64,000 nt of DNA from Corythucha ciliata. Lineage: Eukaryota; Arthropoda; Insecta; Hemiptera; Tingidae. A program made the position numbers and the translations under genes. Of the stretch, positions 52,462-63,987 are shown piece after piece. The DNA is taken from positions 3,410,001 to 3,474,000 of the forward strand of contig CM075941.1 in assembly GCA_038030265.1 (NCBI GenBank), in the 5' to 3' direction. The notes under the pieces are model-generated. The model had not been told where the DNA came from. It made no database searches and saw only the letters and a list, made by a program, of their open reading frames with translations. How positions within the stretch are numbered: position 1 is the stretch's first letter; each line of letters opens with the position of its first letter.

Positions 52462-52619
52462 TGAAAAATATTTCATTTCTTTAAAACTACGATTTGTTGA
52501 GAATATAGGCCCTTCGTATTTATCCCAGGCACAAGGATTACCCAGGCACCCTTGTTCTTTGATTGTGAGAAGGAAAAGAGCCAATCTCTCGTTGCTGTTT
52601 CGAATCGTTCGAGGACTGG

Positions 52620-53440
52620 TGGATTGTCCCGATCTTTGACAGTTTCTTAAACGAAATAGACAGTTTTCAACAACATTTTCAGTTTTGAATGACGAAATTG
52701 AATTGTTTATAGGACAAAATTGACAGTTTATCGGGCAAAATTGACTGTTGCTCGGGTTGAATTTGAATTGCGACATGGACAGTAATAGACTGTTTCCAGT
52801 GAAGGGGCTTAAAAACTCCCTGGCATTTTCTGATGCTCCCTCGAATAGGGACAGTTGACGGTTTGACAGTTTCCAAGTCAAAACCTTCAGTTCTTGGGGC
52901 GAAATTGGATAGTTTTTCCAAGACGAAATTGACAGTGAAGTTTCAATAACTAAATTGACAGTTCTTGAACGTTTTCGTGGGAAGGGCTCATAAAATCATA
53001 AAATGCGAGAATGGTCGTTTTTTGTCCATTTCAAGGTCACATGAACGTCAGTTTAAGTCTAGTTTTCAAGGCGCAAATCTGTCAGTTTAGTTATTTTTTA
53101 TTGTATGGATAAGACACTAAGGTCATTTTTCGCCACTTTCTAGATCGGGGGGGGGGGGGGGGTTAATGACCAGTTTGACCATTTTTAGAATGAAACACTT
53201 TAAATATTGAAATCGGTAGGACGTTTGGGGGGTCTATATGCTTATTTTAGGGCACAAATTATTGTCAGTTTCGCCATATTTTCATTTGTACGCGGAGTGG
53301 TCTATTTGACCAGTATTTTTAATGCGCGAATGCACGGTTTTGCCATTTTCAGGGTAGAAATCGTCAGTTAAAACAGTTTCAGGGCACGAATCGTCAGTTT
53401 GGCTACATTTTCAAGGCACATAAAGTGATTTTCCACATCC
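52620..53440 (-). repeat. Degenerate satellite, GACAGTTT / CGTCAGTTT-type units
   Basis: Loosely repeated phrases such as AAATTGACAGTTT and GGCACGAATCGTCAGTTT every ~30-60 bp, with a 16-base G run at 53147-53162. A 160-codon minus frame over 52399-52881 is made of these units and is not considered a gene. Confidence 0.55.
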
Positions 53441-53718
53441 CGATAAAGTAATTTTAGCCACAGCTATAGAAACGTGTGTGGCTAACGCTGAAACTCGAAA
53501 TTTGACTTTTACGATTATTGTGACGTCACATAACTGTAAACGTTAAGCTTGAAAGCTTTTGCAATAGAAAGTCGTGAACTGAAAAACGTGCGGAAAACTT
53601 GCAGTTTTGGGTTAGAAAACAAGGTTCCGGAGGGGCCTCGAAGTCGAAAAACTTGACCAGAGTACATCCACATTATCCCGAACAAACTAAAACCCGATAT
53701 CATTGGATTTTGCCCCTT

Positions 53719-54580
53719 TTAGCCATAGAAACTCGATATTTTGCAGAAATACAGCGACCAGACTTTTAAGACAGGATCTCGGGCAAAACGCCTCTCAAGG
53801 CCCAACAGGCGTCTTTCGGCAAGGGCGCGAGACTGTCCCAGTGTAGAGAGATTACCCTTAAAAGGTAAAGCCACAGAATATTGGCCAGACGACAGACGAG
53901 TAACAGATTTCACAAATAGCTCTTCACAAGCAAGCTCATCTGGTGATTCAACAGGACTAGCCGTAACATTTTCCAGTTCCAAGGAGCGTTGCAAAAGAGG
54001 ACCAACCTCAGGCTCAGCCGTAACGGTTGCAAAAAGAGCACACGCAGGACGCGCTTCCCCTCCTCGCAGATTCCCACCCATGAGCACCCATTCAAACAGC
54101 GTTTCAGACGCCATTGGAAAGCCGGGTGCAGGTCTCACTGCCCCAGTCAGTATACGACTAACCTCATTAATGCCTAGAATAACATCAACAGGTCGAGAGT
54201 CAAAAAATTGAGGGTCAGCCAACCACAAGTCAGTAAAATAGGAAGCAAGTTCAGGGGCAACGGGGGCGGTAGGGAGATTTCCAGTCAGACGCTTCTGAGG
54301 AATCAGAACAGTCAGGACGGGATGAGCCCGACCCTCAGAGTCATGAATCAGAACTTGTGCCGTGGCCATCAGTGCCACAGGGACATAAGCGGAGGAAGAC
54401 CCAACATGAGGTGACGCAGCAAGTGTCGTCCGAGTTTGGGGTTGAGAGGCCACCCCGGATTCGGTAGAAAGTTGCTTCCCCAGCTGCACCCGATGCGAGC
54501 CCAGCCACAGCAACGGGAATGCGAGCAGAAATATCGCCAGGTCCAGCCGGCGAGGAGACAGAGACCACAGATTTCTCAAC
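53719..54580 (-). pseudogene. BEL/Pao pol fragment: protease region to RT start, active site deleted
   Basis: Open for about 300 codons. ATAQVLIHDSEGRAHP matches the strand before the BEL/Pao protease active site, but the LLDSGSQ-type box that should follow is absent and the frame jumps to LADPQFFDSRPVDVILGINE and FEWVLMGG, the late A17-peptidase motifs. Then CEELFVKSVTRLSSGQYSVA, LPFKGNLSTLGQSRALAERR, LLGLERRF is the start of the BEL RT. The first ~60 codons of the open frame look unrelated. Inserted in degenerate satellite on both sides. Confidence 0.75.
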
Positions 54581-54639
54581 AGGCACCGAGAAATGAGCAT
54601 TCGAAGTGGGACCAGCACCATTATCACGAGCATCAGACG

Positions 54640-54930
54640 GAAACTTTCAATTTCGCAAACATTTTGCTCCCAAACTCAAAATTTCGCGATAATAAAGACC
54701 AAAAACTTGCAATTTTGCGTATGTAGCGACCTGAAACTTTCAATTTCACGAATATTTAGCCAGGAAACATAGACATTCGCGGATATTTAGCTTATCGTCT
54801 GACGTGGCTGTCTACACCAAGTTCTAGACGGTGGTGGGTCTAGACGGTCTCAAAAAGAAGCCCAGAAACTTCAATTTCACCAAAATAAAGACCTGAAACT
54901 ATCAATTTGTGGTTGAGAGGGGAGGGGGGG
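54640..54930 (-). repeat. Degenerate satellite, GAAACTTTCAATTTC-type units
   Basis: Phrases CTGAAACTTTCAATTTCACG and CAATTTCGC recur about every 55-65 bp. Similar to the block at 8991-10110. Confidence 0.6.
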
Positions 54931-55726
54931 TTTAACGCCCACGTTATTAATAATGATAATAAGCGGTATATTATTGAAATAGCTGTCACCTAAAATGACC
55001 ACTATGGAATCAAAGTAATAAAGTATTGTTCTTAATTTTGAGAATGACGCAGAGCCATGTTTTTGGATATGTTCACCGCGTTTAACAAAGGAAGTTTTCA
55101 ATTTAATTCCACCACTGGAATGGGAAGCCTACGAGCCTGTAAATTTGAATGCCCTTTATAAGTCCTTTGTCGAGAAAGCTACCCAAACTACTGCCTTGAG
55201 CTCCAAAACGCGTTGTTTTCACTAAGCTTGACTTCTAAAGGGTCTAGGAACTTGGGAAGTCAGGAGTGGATGAACAATTTGAGTAGTATGTGAACTCACT
55301 TCACTGGCTTGTGGATCGCGGCTCTTAAAAACTTCCCAGTTCAAGAGGTTTTGTCTTCCCGTCAGTTAGAAACCTGTTGCTCAAAACATTTCAGTGCTAT
55401 ACAACGGCGTCAAGAGATGTTTTTAGTGTCAAGACGCGGCAGGGGAAAACTCCCGAGTGCGGTAATTACTACACGAGTTTCCCATTTTACTGCCTCACTC
55501 GTTCAATCTCCCTCTTTTGACTATACCCATTTGTTATCCTTAATTAAAATATCGTCGGTTCAGGAAACAAGAACTGGTAATTGACGCAATTATAAATGAT
55601 TAAAAAAGAAATATGTTTGTTCCAGCAGCTCCAAGTGCAAACACATAGCGAAAAAAAAAAAAGTTTTTGTGCTATAAATGAATAAGAATAGAGACCAAAA
55701 AATGTAACTAAAATTTGTTGCATTAC
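54931..55726. other. eag intron sequence, no gene seen
   Basis: No coding or repeat structure recognised between the satellite and the PAS exon. Confidence 0.55.
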
Positions 55727-55827
55727 CTCGGCTCTGTTGTAACCGGATATCTTGCAGAATGATTCGTTGCAGTAAACTATAGGAAAATCTACTATCTGAG
55801 CGTTGGCCAATAGAAAGCTGCTGTCCG
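55727..55827 (-). CDS. eag: eag exon: start of the PAS domain
   Basis: 101 bp; acceptor TTTTTCAG at 55828-55835, donor GTAATG at 55721-55726. Completes a split codon and reads [20 protein letters not shown] then [13 protein letters not shown], the first strands of the EAG PAS domain. Ends in phase 0 so that the next exon starts with Val-Met-Gln. The upstream exon, which should encode the PAS-Cap (a basic stretch of about 25 residues starting at Met), was not found to 64000. Confidence 0.95.
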
Positions 55828-56955
55828 CTGAAAAAGAATAAGAAAAGAAAAACTAAAGCACCAGCAAAAAGATTGGAATTTCATTGAACAAAAAAAAAAA
55901 TGGATCTCAGTTACAGCCTCCCACACCAAAACACAAGGCGGCTGTTTGTCTCAAGCCTTTCCATTATTTTATTTTTATTGAAAAGTGTCTTTTTTCCCCG
56001 TCCAATCATTGTACCCTCTAAGACACCATTTTCCTAATTTCAGACCGTCAAATCCTGATGGGAAGGTGTTTTCCTAAAAGCTGGAAGGGCAGAAAAATAA
56101 AAGAAGAAAGAAAGAAAAACATGAAGCGGTTTGTAACAGCTTTTGTTCAATTTAAACTGACCCAATTCCACCTACATCTTTAATGAAAGAATCGGAAGAG
56201 GAAACGAGGCTGGCCGGATGGAGTTTTTACGATGGTGGGAGTGGTTAGAGCATGGTATGAGAGGGGGAGGAGGGTTGAAATCGACGTGAGAATAAACTTA
56301 GATTTCCTAGCGTTTCCCGAAAACTAGAGCAAGTATAAAAAACTGAATCGGTTTACGACTCATAAGGTTCATTAAAATTCTAGGGAAGAAAGTTAACATT
56401 GCTACAGGAATTTCAAGTTTACTATAACTCTTTAATCAAAAGATTTTCCCTCCAATAATAAAATTGGATTCAGATTCGACCATGGCTAAGCATCTCAATG
56501 TTATCATCAGCCGAACAAAATTGTACATTATAGAGAGCTAAAAAACGTGCAAGGTAATGAGCAAGACCTGTCAGTACAACTCAAATACATTAGTACACCA
56601 ACGGGGTATATCATTGTTTTCTAATCTGCTCTTTAATCGGTCCAAATTACAACTATTTCCAGCCAGCGATCTCAATCAGCTCGGTTAAACGATTGTGGCT
56701 GACAGGAAAGTGTTGAAGGTGGTTAACTTGAAAATATTCTGCGTCACATGTTATTGTTCTAAAATATACTTTTTACGTTTTTTTGTCGTCTAAATATAAA
56801 AGAACTTTTCTTTCTTTCTCCGCGGTTATTTAAAATAAAACTTCTTAAACGCCAGCGCACCTCCAACAGGTTATGGGCCGCAGCTTGGTTTGAAGGATCG
56901 TCGAACCTCGGAAAATTAAAAAAAAGAAAGTCGATTAAACGTAAGTATTTAAAAC
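55828..56955. other. eag intron sequence, no gene seen
   Basis: AT-rich with purine-rich patches (56090-56120, 56255-56275). Nothing recognised as coding. Confidence 0.6.
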
Positions 56956-56959
56956 TCGG

Positions 56960-58045
56960 TCTTGTACATGAACGACACGGATCTCTCGGTCAAAATTAAA
57001 AAAATTGGAGAATCCGGAAAACTGGGCGGTATGGAAGTTTCAGGTCTCGGTCACATTGAAAGCTGCCGGCTTGTTCGAAATTGTAAACGGCGAATATACC
57101 CGGAACCTGTTCTCGCCCGTCAAAGAGATGAGTCCGAGGAATCTGCTCAAGATCGATTTGAGATTGAAAAAAAAAAGGCTTATAACAAGATGGATTCAAA
57201 GGTTCAGCAGCTTTTCGTCACGACTGTTAGCGAAAATAACATGTCACTGCTTATGACTTGCCGCAGCGGAAAATAAATTTGGAACAAGTTGCTCAGCATT
57301 TTCGAGCAGAAGTCGGAGTCGAGCATCCACGTGCTACAACAAAAATTTTTCAAATATGAAATGGATCCTTCCGACTCGATTGCTAAGCATATTTCGAAAA
57401 TTGAAACCTTGGGTCATCAGTTAGAAAGCCTCGGAGAGCCAATTTCGGAAACGTTCATGATGACGAAGATTCTAATGACGTTGCCCTCAACTTTCAATCA
57501 TTTTCATAGCGCATGGGACTCGATGCCCGTCGAAAAGAAAAATTTGCAGGTCCTCACTGCGAGATTAATAACACAAGAATCCCGGCTGGAAGTGCAGACT
57601 AAGGAAGAAGGGATTTCTGCGTTCGCCGCAAGCAAAAAAGATAAGGGCTGTAAGAGTGAAACAAAATTTTCAAAAAACAACGAACAGCCAATCATTTGTC
57701 ATTTTTTGCAAGAAACCCGGACACATTATGAAGTCGTGTTTCTTCCGAAAGATGCAAAACTCCAGTTTTGGAGATAAAAACAAAATAGGAAGCGCACTCG
57801 TCGGTTATAAGTTCGTTGCGTCCTTAGCGGGAAACGGTCGTCCAACCCAAAACAATTTAACTAATTTGGAATTCGATTCTTTTGACAGTTGTGTTAGATT
57901 GGATGTATTTGATAAAATGGTGAAAAAACGAAGAATTCATCAGGGAAAATTCGAAAGGTTTGCTTCGAGACAAAACCCTTCAAGCTTAGAAAACAAAGTC
58001 ATATGGATTACAAGTCGCGTCGCTTTTGATAAGACACGGTCCTGA
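56960..58045 (+). pseudogene. Ty1/Copia gag fragment, frameshifted
   Basis: Frame-switched reading gives ENPENWAVWKFQVSVTLKAA, then GLFEIVNGEYTR, a stretch ending MSLLMTCRSGK, a stop at 57274-57276, and IWNKLLSIFEQKSESSIHVL, QQKFFKYEMDPSDSIAKHIS, typical UBN2/Copia gag. A zinc knuckle CHFCKKPGHIMKSC lies near 57700, split over two frames. After it the frame fades; VRLDVFDKMV-like sequence may be the protease region but is not convincing. Protease, integrase and RT are absent. Confidence 0.8.
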
Positions 58046-58289
58046 AGCATTTTGGGAAAATCGATCCCGATAGATGCCTCTGCAATTCTTACTTTATTCA
58101 ATTACGAACAAGCTTTCATGAAAGGGCGTAGGTTTTTAATTTTTCCCGGGGGGCTTCTGCTCTCAAATTTGTTAAAAATTTGTAATTATCACTTTGTTTC
58201 ATTATGTATACAGTAGATGCGGTTTAAACACCTAAGAATACGAGATCAGACACAGTAGACTCGTCTTGGCCCTTGACCATTTTTATACA

Positions 58290-59083
58290 GGATGTTCCGA
58301 ATAAAGCACGGACTTTGTGGATGAAAGTAGACCTTATTTGCAATCGAAAATGCCGAATACACCATAGCCCGAAACTCAATTGTTTCTGAGATATGATTTT
58401 CCAAACGTTTTAAAAGGCATATATATCTCTTTTCTTAGTCCAGTGCGAATTGTCGCTTCCAAACGAACTTTTGTCAACCTCTGACGCGAGATTCGAAAAT
58501 AGCACATATATTTCTAATGTGCCTATTTCTAGTGTCTAAATGACAATTTCAGGGATAGTTCTTCTTATTTTGTCACGGCAACTGCGGTTCATAACTGGAC
58601 AAATCAGTGATTTTTGATTTTCATGAAAGTCAACCCAACCTCGACAACATAATCATACCGCAGGACGACAACCCGCGTGTTAGGACAATTTCTTGGATGT
58701 ACCTACCCTCTTTAAAATCAATTATTTAGGATATTGAGCTTATTCGGCAGAAAATAACGATTTTTCTTGAAAAAAGAGGGTTTTGTAATTGTTTCTTCAA
58801 AAACTTTAATTTGAACTACAGGTTTTTTTCCTTATCTCTGGCTCTTCAAATTATGTATTTCTCATTTTAGGTGCTTATGTATGTGGTACATACATACAGT
58901 TTGAAAGGCTTAACCGACAGGTTGACCGGACATTGTCTACTATGCTCGGCCATGGACAATTGTAAGGTGTTCCGAAACAATTGCAGAATAATTTATGGTT
59001 GAAATTAGGCCTGATTTCCAATCGAAAATATATACTAACACTCTTTGGGCCTTCCTCTACCTCAAACCTTCCTCCAAACTGGG

Positions 59084-59116
<33 letters not shown>
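58290..59116 (+). repeat. Pair of related ~80-bp segments 650 bp apart, with a long poly-A
   Basis: 58292-58370 and 58950-59030 share GTTCCGAA, then TTGCAATCGAAAAT / TTCCAATCGAAAAT in the same order and spacing. A 32-base A run lies at 59083-59114. The arrangement could be two copies of a retroposon or a tandem unit; no coding content seen. Confidence 0.45.
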
Positions 59117-59117
<1 letters not shown>

Positions 59118-59370
59118 AACAATGATTCCACAGCTTGCGAAGGAGGTTGAAGTTGATGAAAGTTTGACTGAAGGCGTAATACACCATAACCCGAAAATAA
59201 ATACTTCCTAGATAATTGTAGCTTGGTGCAAAAACAATGTATGTTATTGTTTATGACGACATTGGTTGTTCTTGCATAAGGACACAGATTTTAAAACGTG
59301 TTTTAAGGCAAATCTAATTTCAAGTTCCTAATCTAAATGCGAGCTTATCGCTTCCAAGTTCCAAGTGAGC

Positions 59371-59744
59371 CTTAAGCGGGGTTAACACTGTTTCACTTTG
59401 GTTGTTCAGCCAAAGTGAACACAGTGCGTTCATCCAAAGTGATTCATCAAGAGTGAATCATCCATATACACACATTTTCATAGTTAATGTTCATACACTC
59501 TTGTCACTTCACAAGATAATAACTTGAGAAGGTCAAGGAATTTTCGAAGAATCGTTCAGGCGCATGTGCGAATGCCTCTTGGATGAAAGGCTGTGCTGCC
59601 ATTATTTGAAAAGACGAAAACGCGTTCATCGTTCACTTTCAGTGTTCACTACGGATGAACAGGGAGTGAAACGCAATCCACACTTGCCACTTTGGATGAT
59701 TCATCCAAGTTGAACAACCAAAGTGACAAGTGTGAATGAGCCTT
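59371..59744. mobile_element. MITE-like inverted-repeat element, ~374 bp
   Basis: The left end (59371-59409) and the reverse complement of the right end (59706-59744) share CACTTTGGTTGTTCA and, less exactly, AAG.....TT.ACACT before it. Internal copies of CATCCAAAGTG lie in both halves. The target duplication is not clear. Non-autonomous by size. Confidence 0.65.
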
Positions 59745-59844
59745 TATGCCACTTTTGACACTGCATTCGGAAGGATCACTTCTTTTTCTGTCATTTCTTT
59801 GAGGAACCGAGGCGAGGATTTCAAAAACAAAAACAACGTAATGT

Positions 59845-61136
59845 TTACACCAGTTTTGATAATTTTCTATTTTCTTTAGATTTCTCTGTGTTTTTCATTT
59901 GCAAATTGTATTCAGATACAAGAAAATTCATGCGAAGGGTCATGTAATACTCCAGGGTATATAAAGTTACATCTTCTGCGTGAACAGCGCAGCCCAAAGC
60001 AGGAATCGATTGCAACTGTAATTCACCGTGAATCCTTTCAGCGACTGACAAAAAAAAATCTGGATTCAATTTTTCTTCAACGGCTTCCGTTCTTACGGCG
60101 TTTTCTACGACATTTAGTACTTCCACAAGCATTTGACTAGGATAGTGAAGTGCTTGGAAGTTATCCCTTCGCGAAACGAGACTTGATGGCACTTGATTCT
60201 CTGTTATGCTAGTGCGGCAGTCAATACAGGTGAAATGTCTGAGGAGATGTTTTGTAACGAAGCCAGCTAGGTAAACAAGCGCCTCATCAAATGTTTCCTT
60301 TTCTGAAATATCTATGGACAAGGATACAAGTAAAATCCAGCAAGAAAAAAAAAATTACCATTAATTGAGTACATACTTGTAGAATGAGCTAATTTACAAG
60401 CAAATATGACACTGAATTGTGCATTAACCAACGCGGCTTGATGCAGACAAATTGAAATACCAGATTCAATAATTAAGGTTTAATTATTACATTGAACATC
60501 TTTTTAATCTCTCCCTTATACATTTTTTTTGTATGCTTTGCAAATTAGCTCATTTTGTTGATTCTTCTACGATCTAGAAAATCAACTTTTTGAATTACCT
60601 TTTCCAGAATCTCTTTCCAAAAAATTGTAAACTATTGATTTCTTAATTGATTGCCATTTATCCCGGTTTGTTTCATTCGGTAACTCAGAAGTGCTTGCTT
60701 CGTCGACGTCATTTTCGTTCAACAACCAAGAAATCAAATCTGCTGTGCCGACATTACTTCCTTTTGGAGGCCGGATTAAGGAATAAACGCACAAAAGCCG
60801 ATATATATATATATAAACATGGATGGATCCGGATGATCATTACATCCGCAGTTATTTCGCACCATTCCAAAAAAACGCTGCAATTAAAAGAATTAAATAT
60901 TTAAAATAGGATAAATTCTATATTGCAAGAAATTGACTGAAATGATCGTTTAAAATGACCTCTAGATTATCTTGAGATGTTCTGGATGTCATAAGGTAAG
61001 AGTATCCGTGATTTTGAATCAAATACTCCGACAATTCCAACACACCTTTCAAGGTCACCACTAGACCAACATACGTGTTTTTTGGAATAATCTTTTTAAC
61101 GTCACTCGTGGCTGACCATTCGTTGAGAAATTTCAA
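59845..61136 (-). pseudogene. P-type transposase, C-terminal blocks
   Basis: Three blocks. 60918-61136: KNTYVGLVVTLKGVLELSEY then YLMTSRTSQDNLEVIL, matching the P-family motif Y-L-x-T-x-R-x-x-Q-D-x-L-E that precedes the final domain. 60582-60794: acidic linker ending SIVYNFLERD. 59845-60321: DEALVYLAGFVTKHLLRHFT and CIDC, the A-Y-I-A-G-Y-type Cys-containing C-terminal region, then a helix-rich tail. Gaps of 120-260 bp between blocks could be introns; a start cannot be chosen. No frameshift seen inside blocks. Confidence 0.7.
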
Positions 61137-61557
61137 AAAATGTTCTATAACCTACAAAAAATGTTCATTAACTGTTATGTTCCAATTTTTTTTTTTTTAA
61201 TTTATATGTATATTTTTTATTTAGGCACCTCACCTTGAGGAAATTTTAGTTGAATATTCCATTAAATTTTTGGAATTGTTAATAATTGAGTCAAAACTCA
61301 ACAATTTTTCAACAATTTGTTGTGTTTGGGTGGCGAAAGAGAAGGAGTGAAAATAATAATGATAATACTTTGTTTTTGAGCAAAGAATTAGAAAACTGTA
61401 TTTTAAAATAGGAGGCCGGAATCGTACTGAAGGACGGTGAGCAGGAGGCATTAGGAGGCGCTTGCGCCTGGGAATTCCTTATGCGTTGAGGAGTAAGAGA
61501 GAATGCTTATTTTACAGAAAATGGATAATTAAAAAATGAATAAGAACATAACATTTG

Positions 61558-61916
61558 TCTATATCGGCAGACTAGTTTCGGGGTTGCACTTCATTATCAA
61601 TACCGTACAGTCCCTAATAAAACATCTATTTTTGTTACGTAACATTAATTACCTACATACACATTTTTTTTTGTAATCAGCTCGGGTGATTTCGCATGAG
61701 TGGGATGAGCAGGAAGAGTCGGGGAAGAAATTGTGAAGGAGGAGTTTTTTTCGTGTATTTGACTTCCGATTTTGAATTTTTGTTGCCGACGTAATTCCAA
61801 AGCTGTTTTTGAAATCTTGTTTTTAATTAATGTTAAGTGCCAATAATATATGTTTTAATAGTGACTGGTTGGTATGATAATGGGGTGCAACCCCGAACCT
61901 AGTCTGCCGATGAAGA
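61558..61916. mobile_element. Inverted-repeat element, ~359 bp, inside the P-like transposon
   Basis: ATCGGCAGACTAG then TTCGGGGTTGCAC at about 61563-61590 is mirrored by the reverse complement of 61880-61911 with a few mismatches. The interior is AT-rich with no frame. Probably a MITE that landed in an intron of the P-like transposase gene. Confidence 0.65.
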
Positions 61917-61938
61917 CAAAAAAAAAAATAGTTGAATT

Positions 61939-63388
61939 TTAACGAAAGTACCAATTCATTAAAAAATGTATAGGCACCTCTTTCTCCTTGCATTGTAGTC
62001 TTAAAGCATTTTTAGGTTGCCGAGACGTCATTGCCAGGATTAAGTTGTGGACGTGTTCGATGAACAGAATAGTTGGGCCGGAATTTTCTACGTGTAATTC
62101 AGCCATAGCAGTGGCGAAGTCAAACCCGAAGAGCTGCGTGAAGTTAAATTTAAAGTATGATAACAGAAGAAAACTATTTTTAAAAAGCCTTACTTGGTAA
62201 GCATTAGTCACGTTCATTTTCTCATAGGATTTTGGATTTAAATGGTTTTCGCTCAATCTAGGGCAAAGCTTTAACCCATAAGCTCTCATTTTGTCATGAC
62301 CGACCACTTCCCTCCAACATCGGAATTCAATTAATCCGTACGGAGTCTGAAAGTATAAAAAATATTGTATTTGATGGTTTTGTAGAATTAACATTTTATT
62401 TATTACACTAAATTGCGACTGTTGAATAACCCAGTTTCGAACATTCTTAACAAGACGTGGGAAATCAGAGAAGAAAAGTTTTCTAGTATCATCCATGACA
62501 TGGGAACAAGTTATGTCGTCAGGAGTGATACCTACCTATTGAAGAATAAAATTTGTTTTACAACGAAGATCAAATAAAAAGAAATTGTCTCATGCCAAAC
62601 AATTTCCACATTCCTCTATTCCACTGAGCACCGTCTGACACTATCCCGTCCACAAAAAATTCAGCGTTCTCAATGAGCACAATTGCTTCAATAATCAAGT
62701 GATACAGGATGTCGCTGTTTGCACATGCCCGAGTTAGAAATGCACCAACTCCTTGAAACCACTGGCCCATGAATGGTTGAAATATGATGACGAGAGCATG
62801 GTCTCCTTTCGTGGTCTTTTGGTCACTAGGAGTATTACTTCCCGATGTCCGTGAAACCCGTTACTTTCATATTTTCTCTTGAAAACGACAATTTCTCGCT
62901 TAATTTCATCTCATCGATCAACAATACACCCAAAAGCAAACAAATTAATATAAAAATTTGATCAGTCATACAGCTGCGCATTTCATCGAAGTTTAATTAT
63001 CAATTTACCTCGTTTTTCACATATGCCCATGCCCCATGCATTCCGACTTTTTCTTCATTACATGGAAAACAGCATGCTGGAATCCGTAGGCAGGCTTCAA
63101 TTTACGCATGTAACGGTACAGAGTGGTAGGGCTGGGTAAACTGAGCACTTTGTGGCGTCGCATGTAGTTATAAACCGAAGAACTTTTAATTTTTAAAAGG
63201 AGGCATTGGAAAACCCAATTCCGACAATATCTCATTCCAGTAGCATTGCACGTTAATGAGTTCAAACACGCATTGACCGCTTCTTTTTGGCTTTCTGGAA
63301 GTTTATCGATTTGAGCCCGAATGTCCTCGCTACTCTTAGCGGCGCACTCCTTTCGCAGTTTTACTATGACGTCGGACAATAGTAACAC
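61939..63388 (-). pseudogene. P-type transposase, linker and RNase H-like catalytic blocks
   Basis: 63017-63388: coiled-coil-like start, then GMRYCRNWVFQCLLLKIKSS and SLPSPTTLYRYMRKLKP, the linker/HTH part after the THAP domain. 62850-62935: GVLLIDEMKLSEKLSF with the first catalytic Asp, and GFTDIG. A 1-bp excess G near 62840 shifts the frame; it resumes as GDHALVIIFQPFMGQWFQGV and IIEAIVLIENAEFFVDGIVS, DGAQWNRGMW (second catalytic Asp region). 61939-62496: MDDTRKLFFSDFPRLVKNVR, AYGLKLCPRLSENHLNPKSY, EKMNVTNAYQ and LFGFDFATAMAEL. These are characteristic of the P superfamily; the frameshift makes this copy doubtful. Confidence 0.8.
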
Positions 63389-63744
63389 AGTTCCTTGAAT
63401 TTGCTACGATAAACATATAATCACGCATATAAAAGAGTCATGCCATTATGGTCAATGCCATTGAAAAAATTAAAGTAAAAGTACCAAAAAAAGCATGAAG
63501 AAGGAAACAGATGCGGAAACAATTCCAACGTGAAAGCCAACCAATGTCCCTCTCAATTTCTTCCACCACAAATTAAGGTGTTAATAATATTTGAAACATG
63601 GAAGGATAATCCTATAACGTCGCCACCATAACGTCACAACACTTACAACGCTCATTGGTTATAAGAAAACGTCTTCGAGTAACAGAAATGAATATTGAAT
63701 AGTTGGGTTTGAAAATGGACGACGACACAACACGGTATTGGTCA

Positions 63745-63987
63745 TTAAGACATGACGCACGTTGATGGGGGAGGACATTGAGGAACCTTGGTATTTAGTC
63801 GCTTGAGTTTTTGAGTCTTGTTCTTCATACTGCGACGGATTCCTTCAGGAATTTGTTGTTTCTTGTTAGTCTGTGGTTTCTTACATGCTGAGCATCTGTC
63901 AATCAGCACATGCCAAATGTTATTCATATAAGCATAAGCGGATTGAAAGCGGTTACAAATGAAACAAAATAATATGTTTTCGAACAA
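63745..63987 (-). pseudogene. Possible N-terminal region of the P-like transposase
   Basis: A Lys-rich frame with CSACKKPQTNKKQQIPEGIR and RSMKNKTQKLKRLN, which could be the basic linker after a THAP zinc finger. The THAP signature itself is not seen; it may lie beyond the right edge. Weak evidence, based on position and composition. Confidence 0.35.

Larger units (their letters stand above)
13401..55827 (-). other. eag: eag potassium-channel gene locus (8 exons, both ends outside the window)
   Basis: Eight exons read right to left: 55727-55827, 45618-45750, 22998-23132, 22820-22941, 22365-22759, 14036-14204, 13689-13943, 13401-13600. Splice phases fit at every junction. The translated pieces match the EAG family almost residue for residue through PAS, S1-S6 and the C-linker start. 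The channel sits in the plasma membrane as a tetramer, conducts K+ outward and sets neuronal excitability. Introns are 56-92 bp where compact, but three are 8.2, 22.5 and 10.0 kb and filled with transposons. The first exon (N-terminal ~25 residues) and the cNBD exons were not found. One exon has a 1-bp frameshift. Confidence 0.93.

Noticed and set aside
52399..52881. 160-codon minus-strand frame
   Set aside because: Built from degenerate satellite units and the GA tract; part of it is the duplicated LINE target.
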